Source: Pseudomonadota bacterium
Lineage (GTDB): Bacteria; Pseudomonadota; Gammaproteobacteria; Arenicellales; UBA868
DNA: 9,098 nt
Reading direction: 5' to 3'
NCBI GenBank assembly: GCA_018661145.1
Contig: JABJIU010000234.1
Coordinates: 1-9,098, forward strand
Each line of letters opens with the position of its first letter. The stretch's first letter is position 1. Of this stretch, positions 1 to 5,964 are shown piece by piece. Under the pieces are notes generated by a model. That model did not search any database. It was given only the letters and a program-made list of their open reading frames with translations, and was not told where the DNA came from. A program made the translations under genes and the position numbers.

Positions 1-135
1 CTTGAGGTATTCAGGATCGCGTTCGGCCTCGTCAGAGATATCAACCAGGATGAACTCATACTGCTCGCCAGAAGCCTCTAGGACGCAGTGCGGTGCGAGA
101 CTTGCCGCACCCAGGCTTCCATAAAGTTTGTACAC
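1..135 (-). CDS. Glutathione S-transferase, N-terminal part (gene continues beyond the window)
   Basis: Only the first 45 codons are present. The reading frame opens with GTG at 135-133, is preceded 8 bases upstream by GGAG (147-144), and runs open to the window edge. The translation begins MYKLYGSLGAAS and continues with a SLAPHCVLEA segment, then EFILVDI. This is the beta-alpha-beta start of the thioredoxin-like N-terminal domain of cytosolic GSTs, which bind glutathione and conjugate it to, or use it to reduce, electrophiles. It resembles beta-class bacterial GSTs (E. coli GstA has PGACSLASH). The position of the beta-class catalytic Cys10 is Ala here, while the following Ser is kept, so a Ser- or Tyr-using variant or a GST-like protein is possible. 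It lies 74 bases downstream of the hydantoinase on the same strand with no obvious terminator between, so co-transcription is plausible. Family assignment is fairly safe; substrate is unknown. Confidence 0.8.
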   Translation of the reverse strand, partial: MYKLYGSLGAASLAPHCVLEASGEQYEFILVDISDEAERDPEYLK

Positions 136-165
136 AGAACAATCTCCATATAGAGGGCCAGCGGA

Positions 166-179
166 CGTAGCCGGTTACG
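166..179. repeat. 14-base near-perfect palindrome in the hydantoinase-GST spacer
   Basis: CGTAGCCGGTTACG reads as a palindrome with a single mismatch (a G-T pair if transcribed). It lies 31 bases ahead of the GST start codon. It could be an operator or a small hairpin, but there is no T-run to make it a terminator and chance is not excluded. Confidence 0.2.
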
Positions 180-209
180 CCCCTCACCCTGATTGAAAAA
201 CGATCGATA

Positions 210-1607
210 TTAGCCCGAAAGATGCGCGCCAGTCAGGGCCCGTTTGACAAACTGTCCGCCCCGCTCGATCTTCTGTTCGTTTTTTTCGATGATAACGCGG
301 CCTCGGCTCAACACCGTTTCCGTGAACCCCTTGACCTCGAAGCCTTCATAAGCCGAGTAATCCACACGCATATGATGTGTGCAGGGATTTTTAATACTGA
401 TCGTTTCCGTACGCTCCGGATCGAAGATCACGATGTCCGCGTCCGTGCCCACCGCGATGGTGCCCTTCTTAGGGAAGAGCCCAAAGGCCTTGGCCGCTGC
501 CGTTGAGGTGACCTCAACAAAACGGTTGAGGTCCATCCGCCCCTTCACCACACCGCCGTTGTAAATCAGGCTCATCCGGTTCTCGACGCCAGGCGCCCCA
601 TTTGGAATCTTCGTAAAAGCATCCAGTCCTAACTCTTTTTGATCCTTAAAACAGAACGGACAATGATCCGTTGCGATCGTCTCAAGATCACGGAATTTCA
701 GCCCCTGCCACAATTCATCCTGGTTCCATTTCTCCCGAAGTGCCGGCGTCATGACGTACTTGGCGCCCTCAAAACCCTCCTGATCGTAGTAACTCTGATC
801 GAGAAACAGATACTGCGGACAGGTTTCCGCAATGACATCCACACCGCGGGCACGCGCGCGTTTGACCTCCTCAAGCGCATCCGAGCACGAAAGGTGCACG
901 ATATAGAGCGGCACCTTGGCGACCTCCGCGATCGCGATGGAGCGATACACCCCCTCGGCCTCCATCCGGGTGGGTCTCGTCAATCCATGATACTTCGGCT
1001 CGGTATGTCCGTCGGCAAGTGCCTCCTTGATGATCTCATCAATCACGATACCGTTCTCAGCGTGCATACAGACCCGGGTGCCGTTCTCCCCGGCCTGGCG
1101 AAACGCCCGGTAAAGCGTGCCATCATCCACGTAGAGCACGCCTGGATACGCCATAAACAACTTGTAAGAGGTCACACCCTCGTCGGCCAGCTTCTGCATC
1201 TCGGGGAGGCGTGAATCGGGCATATCGGTGATGATCATATGGAAGCCGTAGTCGATCAACGGTTTGCCGTCTGCCTTCTGGTGCCAGGTATCTAATCCTT
1301 CGAACGTGGAGCTGCCTTTGCTCTGGATCGCAAAGTCAATCACACAGGTCGTACCCCCAAACGCGGCAGCACGCGGACCTGATTCAAAATCGTCTGCGCT
1401 CCTCGTGCCCCCGAAAGGCATATCAAAATGCGTATGCGGATCAATGCCGCCGGGGATGACCAACCGGTCGCTCGCATCGATCACCTTGGCCGCTTCTATC
1501 TGCAGGTCCTTGCCGATCATGGATATCTTTTCATTTTCGATATAGATATCCGCGTGGTAATCATCCACCGCGGTCACGATTCGGCCGTTTTTGATCAGTA
1601 CGCTCAT
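210..1607 (-). CDS. hydA: Dihydropyrimidinase / D-hydantoinase
   Basis: Cytosolic binuclear-metal amidohydrolase of 465 residues, the normal length for the family. It hydrolytically opens cyclic ureides such as 5,6-dihydrouracil or 5-substituted hydantoins to N-carbamoyl (beta-)amino acids. Visible hallmarks: GGIDPHTHFD with metal ligands His58 and His60; the lysine to be carbamylated, Lys149, in TSYKLFMAY, with the substrate-contacting Tyr154 just after; His182 in MHAEN; His238 in VHLS; and Asp314 in ATDHCPF. The TIM barrel is flanked by the usual beta-sandwich formed from residues 1-50 and the C-terminus. The ATG start at 1607 has AGGTGA (1619-1614) 6 bases upstream. Allantoinase and dihydroorotase are relatives, but length and the DPHTHFDMPFGG region favour hydantoinase/dihydropyrimidinase. 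Which substrate is physiological cannot be told; no carbamoyl-amino-acid hydrolase is visible nearby. A 124-base gap separates it from the GNAT gene upstream and holds a candidate promoter. Confidence 0.93.
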   Translation of the reverse strand: MSVLIKNGRIVTAVDDYHADIYIENEKISMIGKDLQIEAAKVIDASDRLVIPGGIDPHTHFDMPFGGTRSADDFESGPRAAAFGGTTCVIDFAIQSKGSSTFEGLDTWHQKADGKPLIDYGFHMIITDMPDSRLPEMQKLADEGVTSYKLFMAYPGVLYVDDGTLYRAFRQAGENGTRVCMHAENGIVIDEIIKEALADGHTEPKYHGLTRPTRMEAEGVYRSIAIAEVAKVPLYIVHLSCSDALEEVKRARARGVDVIAETCPQYLFLDQSYYDQEGFEGAKYVMTPALREKWNQDELWQGLKFRDLETIATDHCPFCFKDQKELGLDAFTKIPNGAPGVENRMSLIYNGGVVKGRMDLNRFVEVTSTAAAKAFGLFPKKGTIAVGTDADIVIFDPERTETISIKNPCTHHMRVDYSAYEGFEVKGFTETVLSRGRVIIEKNEQKIERGGQFVKRALTGAHLSG

Positions 1608-1613
1608 AGTCTG

Positions 1614-1619
1614 TCACCT
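1614..1619 (-). promoter_or_regulatory. Ribosome binding site of the hydantoinase gene
   Basis: AGGTGA on the minus strand, 6 bases before the ATG at 1607. It supports this start codon. Confidence 0.6.
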
Positions 1620-1633
1620 GCAGTTTAAGATAG

Positions 1634-1649
1634 CGTTGTTAGAGCAACG
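1634..1649. repeat. Inverted repeat at the predicted hydantoinase transcription start
   Basis: CGTTG-TTAGAG-CAACG: two perfect 5-base arms with a 6-base spacer, immediately downstream of the candidate -10 box. The position suits a repressor operator or a small 5'-leader hairpin. The arms are short, so chance is possible. Confidence 0.3.
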
Positions 1650-1679
1650 ATAATAAGGACTCCGCGAGATCAAAATCAA
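1650..1679 (-). promoter_or_regulatory. Candidate sigma-70 promoter for the hydantoinase gene
   Basis: On the minus strand TTGATT (1679-1674) and TATTAT (1655-1650) are 18 bases apart, matching 4/6 and 5/6 of the -35 and -10 consensus. Initiation would fall near 1643, leaving a leader of about 35 bases before the ATG at 1607. An inverted repeat (1634-1649) overlaps the predicted start of transcription. This fits the 124-base gap from the GNAT gene, much larger than the spacing within the neighbouring cluster. It is a prediction from sequence only. Confidence 0.4.
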
Positions 1680-1728
1680 GCGTCATCCGAAAACCCGCAA
1701 ACCCATTCAGATTCTATTCCTACGCGCC

Positions 1729-1740
1729 AGGTCAAGACCT
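1729..1740. repeat. Short palindrome over the GNAT stop codon
   Basis: AGGTC-AA-GACCT covers the TGA stop at 1734-1732. A 2-base loop is too tight for a good RNA hairpin and no T-run follows, so it is not called a terminator. It may be coincidental. Confidence 0.15.
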
Positions 1741-2319
1741 ATCGAGAAGCCAATCCGACTTTGCGATCCGGAATCCTGGACAAGTTTCCCGATAGGCCCG
1801 TCGATCCCCCTCGCTCAAGAATCCAGTACGCTCGAGAACCTTTCGTGAGGCTGTATTTCGGGGATCAATCACAGCAACAATCTCTTCCAGACACGCAACA
1901 GAAAAGGCGAACTCCAGGACACGCGACACCGCCTCGGATACATAGCCTTGCCCCCACTCGTCTTTCCTCAAGAAGTAACCAATCTCAATATCACCTTCCG
2001 GCATCTCTCCCGTACACACCAATTCCCACTCAGTGTCTTCGGCCTCTACTGGTAACGGCAGGAGCGCAATAGTGCCGATAGGTTCTTTGGTCTGTGCTTT
2101 GCAGATACACCAGACCCCAATCGATCCATCTGCGCCACGCTGGACGGAGGCTGCCATCTCCGTTCGGATCCTTTCACTTTTTACGGGACCGCCTGCGTAT
2201 TCCATCATTTCGGGATCGGTAAAAAGCTCAAGAACCAAATCGACATCGCTCTCCCGGAGCGGACGCAGGAATAACCGCGCCGACACGAGCTCAAGGTTCT
2301 GATTCTGCAGGATGCGCAT
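1732..2319 (-). CDS. GNAT-family N-acetyltransferase (RimJ/RimL-like)
   Basis: A 195-residue cytosolic acetyltransferase that should move an acetyl group from acetyl-CoA to an amine; the acceptor (protein N-terminus, amino acid or small amine) is not predictable. The N-terminus has the ARLFLRPLRESD motif typical of the Acetyltransf_3/RimJ-like group. The acetyl-CoA-binding segment is around residues 114-126 (GYFLRKDEWGQGY, a version of the Q/R-x-x-G-x-G/A loop), and DPRNTASRKVLERTGF near residues 152-167 is the usual family C-terminal motif. The chosen ATG at 2319 lies 2 bases after the stop of the upstream gene (TAG-GG-ATG), which suggests translational coupling. A GTG at 2340 in the same frame would add 7 residues (ARRKIG) that overlap the neighbour and look unlike the family. 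The domain is complete with no broken motif. Confidence 0.85.
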   Translation of the reverse strand: MRILQNQNLELVSARLFLRPLRESDVDLVLELFTDPEMMEYAGGPVKSERIRTEMAASVQRGADGSIGVWCICKAQTKEPIGTIALLPLPVEAEDTEWELVCTGEMPEGDIEIGYFLRKDEWGQGYVSEAVSRVLEFAFSVACLEEIVAVIDPRNTASRKVLERTGFLSEGDRRAYRETCPGFRIAKSDWLLDRS

Positions 2320-2321
2320 CC

Positions 2322-2696
2322 CTATTTTTCGCCTTGCCACATGATCTCGTAACCCAACTCCTTGGTTTCGGAGCAGAACTCCATCACGCCCCCGAACGCC
2401 TCGAGGAACAATTCCGCCCGGTGCGATTCTTCGTGCGCTTCAAAAGACTTCCAGTAGGTAATCAATGCAAAGTGATTACCCTCCGGCCCAAAATTCCCAA
2501 CGGATCCCTCTTTACTCACAAAACCCGCGTACTTCATGACCTGGCCTGCGATGAAGTCATCGTAGGTTTCCTTGACCACCGTACACATCTCGCCGATCGC
2601 AAACTCCAGATCATCACTCCACTCGACTCCCTCTTTCAGTTGGCAGACGTTGTAAAGCATCACAGCTTCATAAGGAATTGTGATGGGTCCGAACAT
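2322..2696 (-). CDS. Small protein, probable dimeric alpha-beta barrel (ABM-like) fold
   Basis: 124 residues, not recognised as a named family. It starts with a hydrophobic strand (EAVMLYNVCQL), followed by acidic amphipathic helix material to about residue 50, a strand (QVMKYAGFVS), then HFALITYWKSFEAHEESH (75-92) and a helix (AELFLEAFGGVMEF). This strand-helix-strand-strand-helix order and the W-S-x-E-A-H...H pattern are typical of ferredoxin-like dimeric alpha-beta barrels such as antibiotic-biosynthesis monooxygenase and related domains, which act as cofactor-free oxygenases, haem-binding proteins or structural partners. It is likely cytosolic, with no signal peptide or membrane segment. 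The start at 2696 is set by a strong GGAGGAT site (2707-2701) about 4-6 bases upstream; a TTG at 2726 would add 10 residues that read through that site. It sits between the triple-RidA and GNAT genes on one strand, so a shared function is likely. No enzymatic activity can be assigned. Confidence 0.72.
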   Translation of the reverse strand: MFGPITIPYEAVMLYNVCQLKEGVEWSDDLEFAIGEMCTVVKETYDDFIAGQVMKYAGFVSKEGSVGNFGPEGNHFALITYWKSFEAHEESHRAELFLEAFGGVMEFCSETKELGYEIMWQGEK

Positions 2697-2815
2697 AGAT
2701 ATCCTCCAGCGTTGGATTTGGTTCAATACGTTTTAGATCAGGCAAAAGCGATCAATCCTAAGGAAGCGGAACACCGTAAGATCTCTTGAATCAATCAACT
2801 GATACTTAAAAATCG
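2697..2815. other. Spacer between triple-RidA and small barrel genes, with a possible coding remnant
   Basis: A 119-base gap, unusually long for this cluster. On the plus strand, 2706-2789 reads as 27 sense codons and a TGA stop: a helix-like, charged peptide ending LDQAKAINPKEAEHRKIS. It has no start codon or ribosome site of its own and its upstream part is only the antisense of the barrel gene. It could be the 3' end of a gene lost by rearrangement, or chance. I see no convincing terminator or promoter on the minus strand here; the TTTTT shortly after the RidA stop codon has no hairpin before it. Confidence 0.25.
2701..2707 (-). promoter_or_regulatory. Strong ribosome binding site deciding the start of the small barrel protein
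   Basis: GGAGGAT on the minus strand just upstream of the ATG at 2696-2694. It is the best Shine-Dalgarno match in the window and excludes the longer TTG-initiated frame at 2726. Confidence 0.7.
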
Positions 2816-4048
2816 CTAGCCCTGCGACACACCCCAGATCTCAATGGTGGAATCCGCATCCTGCATGTGATTGACCGGTATCAGGCTCAACGGGGGCAGA
2901 ACACCCCCGCAGTAATCTGTCAGCAGCGCCAATAGCGCGTGGGTCTCATCATGATCGGGCAGGCGACGGTAGTAGCAGACCAAAAGTTTCAGATCCGAAG
3001 TAGATTTTCCAAAGGGTCTTAAGAGATCACTGATATAACTCATGGTCAAACGGGCCTGGGGCAATAACTGGCCTGGATGCATCCGTTTGCCGGTGTTCGA
3101 ATACGGCTGCGCCGGAACCTGCCCACCGAGCCAGATCATGTCACGCAGCCTTTGGGCCTGGCGATAAGGAAGTTCCGCCGGCCAGTCCCAGACTCGCTCA
3201 GGCCAGGCGTCTTCCCTCGGGATATATTTATCGTAACTGTTGCGCCGTTCCCGCATTGCCAGCACACCAACGCGGGTCATGGTCTGGTCGTGTCCTCCAA
3301 GATGGCAGGGAATCACCGTTGCCGGGGGGCCGGGCTCTGCAAAGTAGGATGCCCGAGCTTTGGCGAATGGGGTCCATTGCGCCCGGGTGGTACCCCTATA
3401 GTATCCCTCGAGTTTGATCGCATCCTGAAGTGTGGCGCCCAGCGTCTTCAAGTCGCTATTGAGCGATTTCATTATTGCGTGGCACTGATCCACCCCATCG
3501 ATACTCCCGTCATAAGCATCTATACAGTGCGCCGCTGTCCGGTTGGCAACTGAAATGAACTCGCCTACCCGAAGTGCAGTAGTAACAACGGTCTCTTCCC
3601 CCGCATCTGCCGGGGCAATCCTCAACGTATCCTCCACAATTTGATACGCCACATCACGCCAGCCCCGCTTGGCAATCGCCTGGAGCTGCACTTTTTGGCC
3701 TTCAAATGGCTGCATTTCAACAGGGACCACGGAGATCACCGCAGCCGGATCGCAAGGCAAGGTATCGAGTAGCATCCGCACCACCGCACCCTCGTCCACT
3801 TCCGGAGACAACTCAACAAAGGCCTTAATGCGGACAACATCAGCCAATGAGCAGTTCTCCTGAGTCAATGCCAGTTCAATATTTTCAACCGCGCCTTTGA
3901 CCTGCGACCTAAGGTCGCCCGGATTTCGAATCTGACCCTGGTGATCAAAGTCGCCTGCGCCGCCAACAAAGGAAAGCGAAGCCGCCGAGGCCGACACCTC
4001 GTGGGTGCCCTCGAAAGGTAAAGACCAGGTGAGTGGTTTGTCAGTCAT
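2816..4048 (-). CDS. Protein with three tandem RidA/YjgF-like domains
   Basis: 410 residues, about three times the ~128-residue single-domain RidA. Domain 1 spans roughly residues 14-129 (strand FVGGAGDF, helix DLRSQVKGAVENIELAL, then DVVRIKAFVE and VQLQAIAKR). Domain 2 spans ~135-265 (VGEFISVANRTA, helix, DAIKLEGYYRG, TRVGVLAM). Domain 3 spans ~293-408 (RDMIWLGGQVPAQ, helix QARLTMSYISDLL, DLKLLVCYYRR, STIEIWGVS). RidA proteins form trimers with active sites at subunit interfaces and hydrolyse reactive enamines/imines from amino-acid metabolism; three fused domains could fold as a one-chain pseudo-trimer. The catalytic arginine of canonical RidA (PAR near residue 105 in E. coli) is replaced in all three copies: Ala103 (DPAAV), Thr244 (PPATV) and Leu387 (LPPLS). 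It is therefore probably an arginine-less Rid-type protein with another catalytic or ligand-binding role. The ATG at 4048 has only a weak ribosome site (ACGGGAC). It heads the minus-strand cluster with the barrel and GNAT genes. Confidence 0.82.
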   Translation of the reverse strand: MTDKPLTWSLPFEGTHEVSASAASLSFVGGAGDFDHQGQIRNPGDLRSQVKGAVENIELALTQENCSLADVVRIKAFVELSPEVDEGAVVRMLLDTLPCDPAAVISVVPVEMQPFEGQKVQLQAIAKRGWRDVAYQIVEDTLRIAPADAGEETVVTTALRVGEFISVANRTAAHCIDAYDGSIDGVDQCHAIMKSLNSDLKTLGATLQDAIKLEGYYRGTTRAQWTPFAKARASYFAEPGPPATVIPCHLGGHDQTMTRVGVLAMRERRNSYDKYIPREDAWPERVWDWPAELPYRQAQRLRDMIWLGGQVPAQPYSNTGKRMHPGQLLPQARLTMSYISDLLRPFGKSTSDLKLLVCYYRRLPDHDETHALLALLTDYCGGVLPPLSLIPVNHMQDADSTIEIWGVSQG

Positions 4049-4271
4049 GTCCCGTCACGGGTTAGAGAGGAATCAGCCAGTATGGTACAGAAGGTCCAGA
4101 ATTCCCGCCATGCGAGCCACCAGCAACGCTGTTATCCAGGTTTCTGACGCTTTCAGGATATCTCTTCTCTGGCGGCGACCTGTCTTCTAGATTTATGTTG
4201 TCTGTGGCAAGAAAGGCGCTTAGCCTTCGCCCTCACCCGTCCCCTTGCCCTTGTGCCGCGGAGTGTTTGCC
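4049..4271. other. Divergent intergenic region between triple-RidA and DMT transporter genes
   Basis: 223 bases between two genes reading away from each other, so both promoters should lie here. No match is strong. A weak plus-strand candidate is TTGTCT (from 4198) with a 17-base spacer and TAGCCT (from 4221). Minus-strand boxes such as CATACT (near 4078-4083) lack a good -35. A small hairpin AAGGC-GCTTA-GCCTT occupies about 4213-4227 in the DMT leader. No long open frame with coding character is seen. Confidence 0.3.
4260..4263 (+). promoter_or_regulatory. Ribosome binding site of the DMT transporter gene
   Basis: GGAG, 8 bases before the GTG at 4272. It supports that start over the upstream TTG codons. 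Confidence 0.45.
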
Positions 4272-5216
4272 GTGCCCGGAATCAATCAGGAAAACCGGCC
4301 CTTCGTGGGAATTCTCGCGTTAGTAATCGGCCTTTTCGTCTTCTCGCTGCAGGACGTCATCATTAAGCTCTTCAGCAAAGAGTATTCCATCCTGCAGATT
4401 GTCATTGTCCGGAGTGTGATTGCCCTGACGCTGATCGGCATCATTGTTGCGATACGGCTAGGGCGCAGTGGCTTTCGCGTATATCAGCCTTTCAAGATTA
4501 TCCTGAAAGGGATTCTGGGCTTTCTTTCCTATCTGGCGTTCTACCTCTCTATTGCTGCCCTGCCGCTGATCGATGCGGTCACTATTGCCTTCACCGCGCC
4601 GATCATAGTAGTCGTGTTTTCGTCTGTTCTGATTGGAGAACCAGTCGGCCTGCGGCGTTGGCTGACGACACTAACAGGCTTTGGCGGCGTCTTGATCGCG
4701 GTGGGTTTTGAAGGACGTCTGGCCAACATCGCGATCGCTTTGGCGTTCCTGGCCGCGCTCACGTATGCGCTCAATAGTGTGATGGCCCGCTACATCAGTT
4801 CAGAAGACAGTCCCTGGACAGTAACTTTCTATTTCACGCTGGCTCATTCTGCCGGCGGCTTCATTACTTATCTGATTGTCCTAGCAACGGTCAGTGGGCA
4901 GGCCGTGGAACATCCCTCTTTGGCTTTTCTACTTCGGGACTGGGTCCGACCCGACCCAACTGATCTCGCTATCATGGCATCGCTGGGAGTGATAGCAACC
5001 ATCGGATTTTTCTGTCTCAACAAGGCCTATCTCAGTGCCCGCGCGGCGACGGTCGCCCCTTTTGAATACAGTTATATTATTTGGGCAGCGTTATTCGGCT
5101 ATCTCATCTGGGGTGAGATTCCGGCAATCATGACAATTATCGGGCTTGCAATTCTGATTGGAAGCAACATTTTCGCACTACGAACGGAGGTGCGGAGTAT
5201 GCGGTCGAAGACCTGA
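4272..5216 (+). CDS. EamA/DMT-superfamily membrane transporter
   Basis: About 314 residues with two EamA repeats of roughly five membrane helices each (first ~8-140, second ~155-305), the standard 10-helix inner-membrane plan of drug/metabolite transporters. Many members export amino acids or other metabolites; some import. Hydrophobic stretches include GILALVIGLFVF, ILQIVIVRSVIALTLIGIIV, AVTIAFTAPIIVVVF, and, in the second half, IMASLGVIATIGFF and IIWAALFGYLIW. The AFTAPI and GEPVGLRRW segments at the end of the first repeat are typical. The GTG at 4272 is chosen because GGAG (4260-4263) lies 8 bases upstream and the protein then begins MPGINQENRPF, a normal lead-in to helix 1; in-frame TTG codons at 4245 and 4251 lack a ribosome site. 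It is the only plus-strand gene, between two minus-strand clusters. Substrate is unknown; export of an amino acid or catabolic product of the neighbouring pathway is a guess. Confidence 0.88.
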   Translation: MPGINQENRPFVGILALVIGLFVFSLQDVIIKLFSKEYSILQIVIVRSVIALTLIGIIVAIRLGRSGFRVYQPFKIILKGILGFLSYLAFYLSIAALPLIDAVTIAFTAPIIVVVFSSVLIGEPVGLRRWLTTLTGFGGVLIAVGFEGRLANIAIALAFLAALTYALNSVMARYISSEDSPWTVTFYFTLAHSAGGFITYLIVLATVSGQAVEHPSLAFLLRDWVRPDPTDLAIMASLGVIATIGFFCLNKAYLSARAATVAPFEYSYIIWAALFGYLIWGEIPAIMTIIGLAILIGSNIFALRTEVRSMRSKT

Positions 5217-5238
5217 TGACGACTTAGATGGCCCAACA

Positions 5239-5266
5239 TTGATAGGCCTCAGACCGGTGTTATCAA
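5239..5266. repeat. Inverted repeat between convergent DMT and livF genes
   Basis: TTGATA and TATCAA arms, 6 bases each, are separated by 16 bases and cover the livF stop codon. It sits where a bidirectional terminator would be expected, but the stem is AT-rich, its interior pairs poorly, and no T-run follows on either strand. It is reported as a weak structure only. Confidence 0.25.
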
Positions 5267-5964
5267 GTGCCGAGATATGCGCTAACGACTGAGGAATCCG
5301 TTCGGGCCTCGTCACCACTGCCTTGCCACGCCAGATGGCCAGACTCCAGTACCGCAACCTGATCCGCTACGTCCAGAGCCCGCTGTGTGCTCTGCTCAAC
5401 CAAAACAATCAGCAGACCCTGTTTCTTAAGTGTATCAACCACCTGGTAACACTCATCCACCATCTTCGGCATCAGACCTAATGACAGTTCATCCACGAGA
5501 AGAATCTTGGGGTCCGCCATCATCGCCCGGGCAATAGCCAGCATCTGTTGCTCGCCCCCAGACAAAGAACCTGCTAACTGACTGCGCCGCTCTGCCAATC
5601 TAGGGAAAATCTGATAAACGTTATCCCGATTGGTCGCCAGTCTGGCTCGTTCAAGGGTGTGGCCGCCCACCGTCAGGTTGTCTTCAACGGAGAGATCTGG
5701 AAACACCCGCCTCCCCTCCGGCACCAACGCAATCCCGTACTGCAGTCGTTCCCGAGCAGGTCCTGCACTGATATCGCACCCATCTACTGTAATCGAACCC
5801 TGATTCGGCGGCAGATGGCCTGCGAGCGCCATAATGGTCGTCGTCTTTCCAGCACCATTCGCGCCAATTAGCGCAAAGACTTCGCCGGCGGCGGCATCGA
5901 AGGAGAGATCATGCACCGCCACAATATCCCCATACCCGCACTGAATATTTTTTACGCTGAGCAT
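5263..5964 (-). CDS. livF: HAAT (branched-chain-type) ABC transporter ATP-binding protein, LivF-like
   Basis: 233 residues, the usual LivF length. It is one of two cytoplasmic ATPases that drive the LivH/LivM-like permease pair. Walker A is GANGAGKT (34-41); the LivF-specific VPEGRRVF is at 81-88; the ABC signature LSGGEQQ is at 134-140; Walker B ends LLVDE (155-159); and the switch region reads LVEQS, with Gln in place of the usual H-loop His, as is normal for LivF. Walker B is followed by Leu (DEL) rather than the common DEP. The start overlaps the stop of the livG-like gene by one base (TGATG at 5964), and a good AAGGAG (5977-5972) lies 7 bases upstream inside that gene, so translation is probably coupled. 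It is the last gene of the operon. The transported substrate (amino acid, amide, urea or other small nitrogen compound) cannot be deduced from the ATPase. Confidence 0.93.
   Translation of the reverse strand: MLSVKNIQCGYGDIVAVHDLSFDAAAGEVFALIGANGAGKTTTIMALAGHLPPNQGSITVDGCDISAGPARERLQYGIALVPEGRRVFPDLSVEDNLTVGGHTLERARLATNRDNVYQIFPRLAERRSQLAGSLSGGEQQMLAIARAMMADPKILLVDELSLGLMPKMVDECYQVVDTLKKQGLLIVLVEQSTQRALDVADQVAVLESGHLAWQGSGDEARTDSSVVSAYLGT

Noticed and set aside
639..1214. Long plus-strand open frame opposite the hydantoinase gene
   Set aside because: It is antisense to a clearly conserved enzyme, its translation has no recognisable domain, and it has no ribosome site.
1729..1740. Terminator after the GNAT gene
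   Set aside because: The palindrome AGGTCAAGACCT would need a 2-base loop, and no T-rich tail follows.
2320..2340. GTG start at 2340 for the GNAT gene
   Set aside because: It adds a basic 7-residue extension overlapping the upstream gene; the ATG at 2319 directly after that gene's stop suits family length and coupling better.
2697..2726. TTG start at 2726 for the small barrel protein
   Set aside because: The added codons contain the GGAGGAT ribosome site that clearly serves the ATG at 2696.
3077..3553. Plus-strand open frame of 158 codons opposite the triple-RidA gene
   Set aside because: Translation is arginine/proline-rich shadow-like sequence without domain features; the minus-strand frame explains the region.
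4245..4271. TTG start at 4245 for the DMT transporter
   Set aside because: No Shine-Dalgarno sequence precedes it, and the extension is not typical; GTG at 4272 has GGAG 8 bases upstream.
5239..5266. Bidirectional terminator between the DMT and livF genes
   Set aside because: Stem is only six mostly A-T pairs with a poorly paired interior and no T-run on either side.
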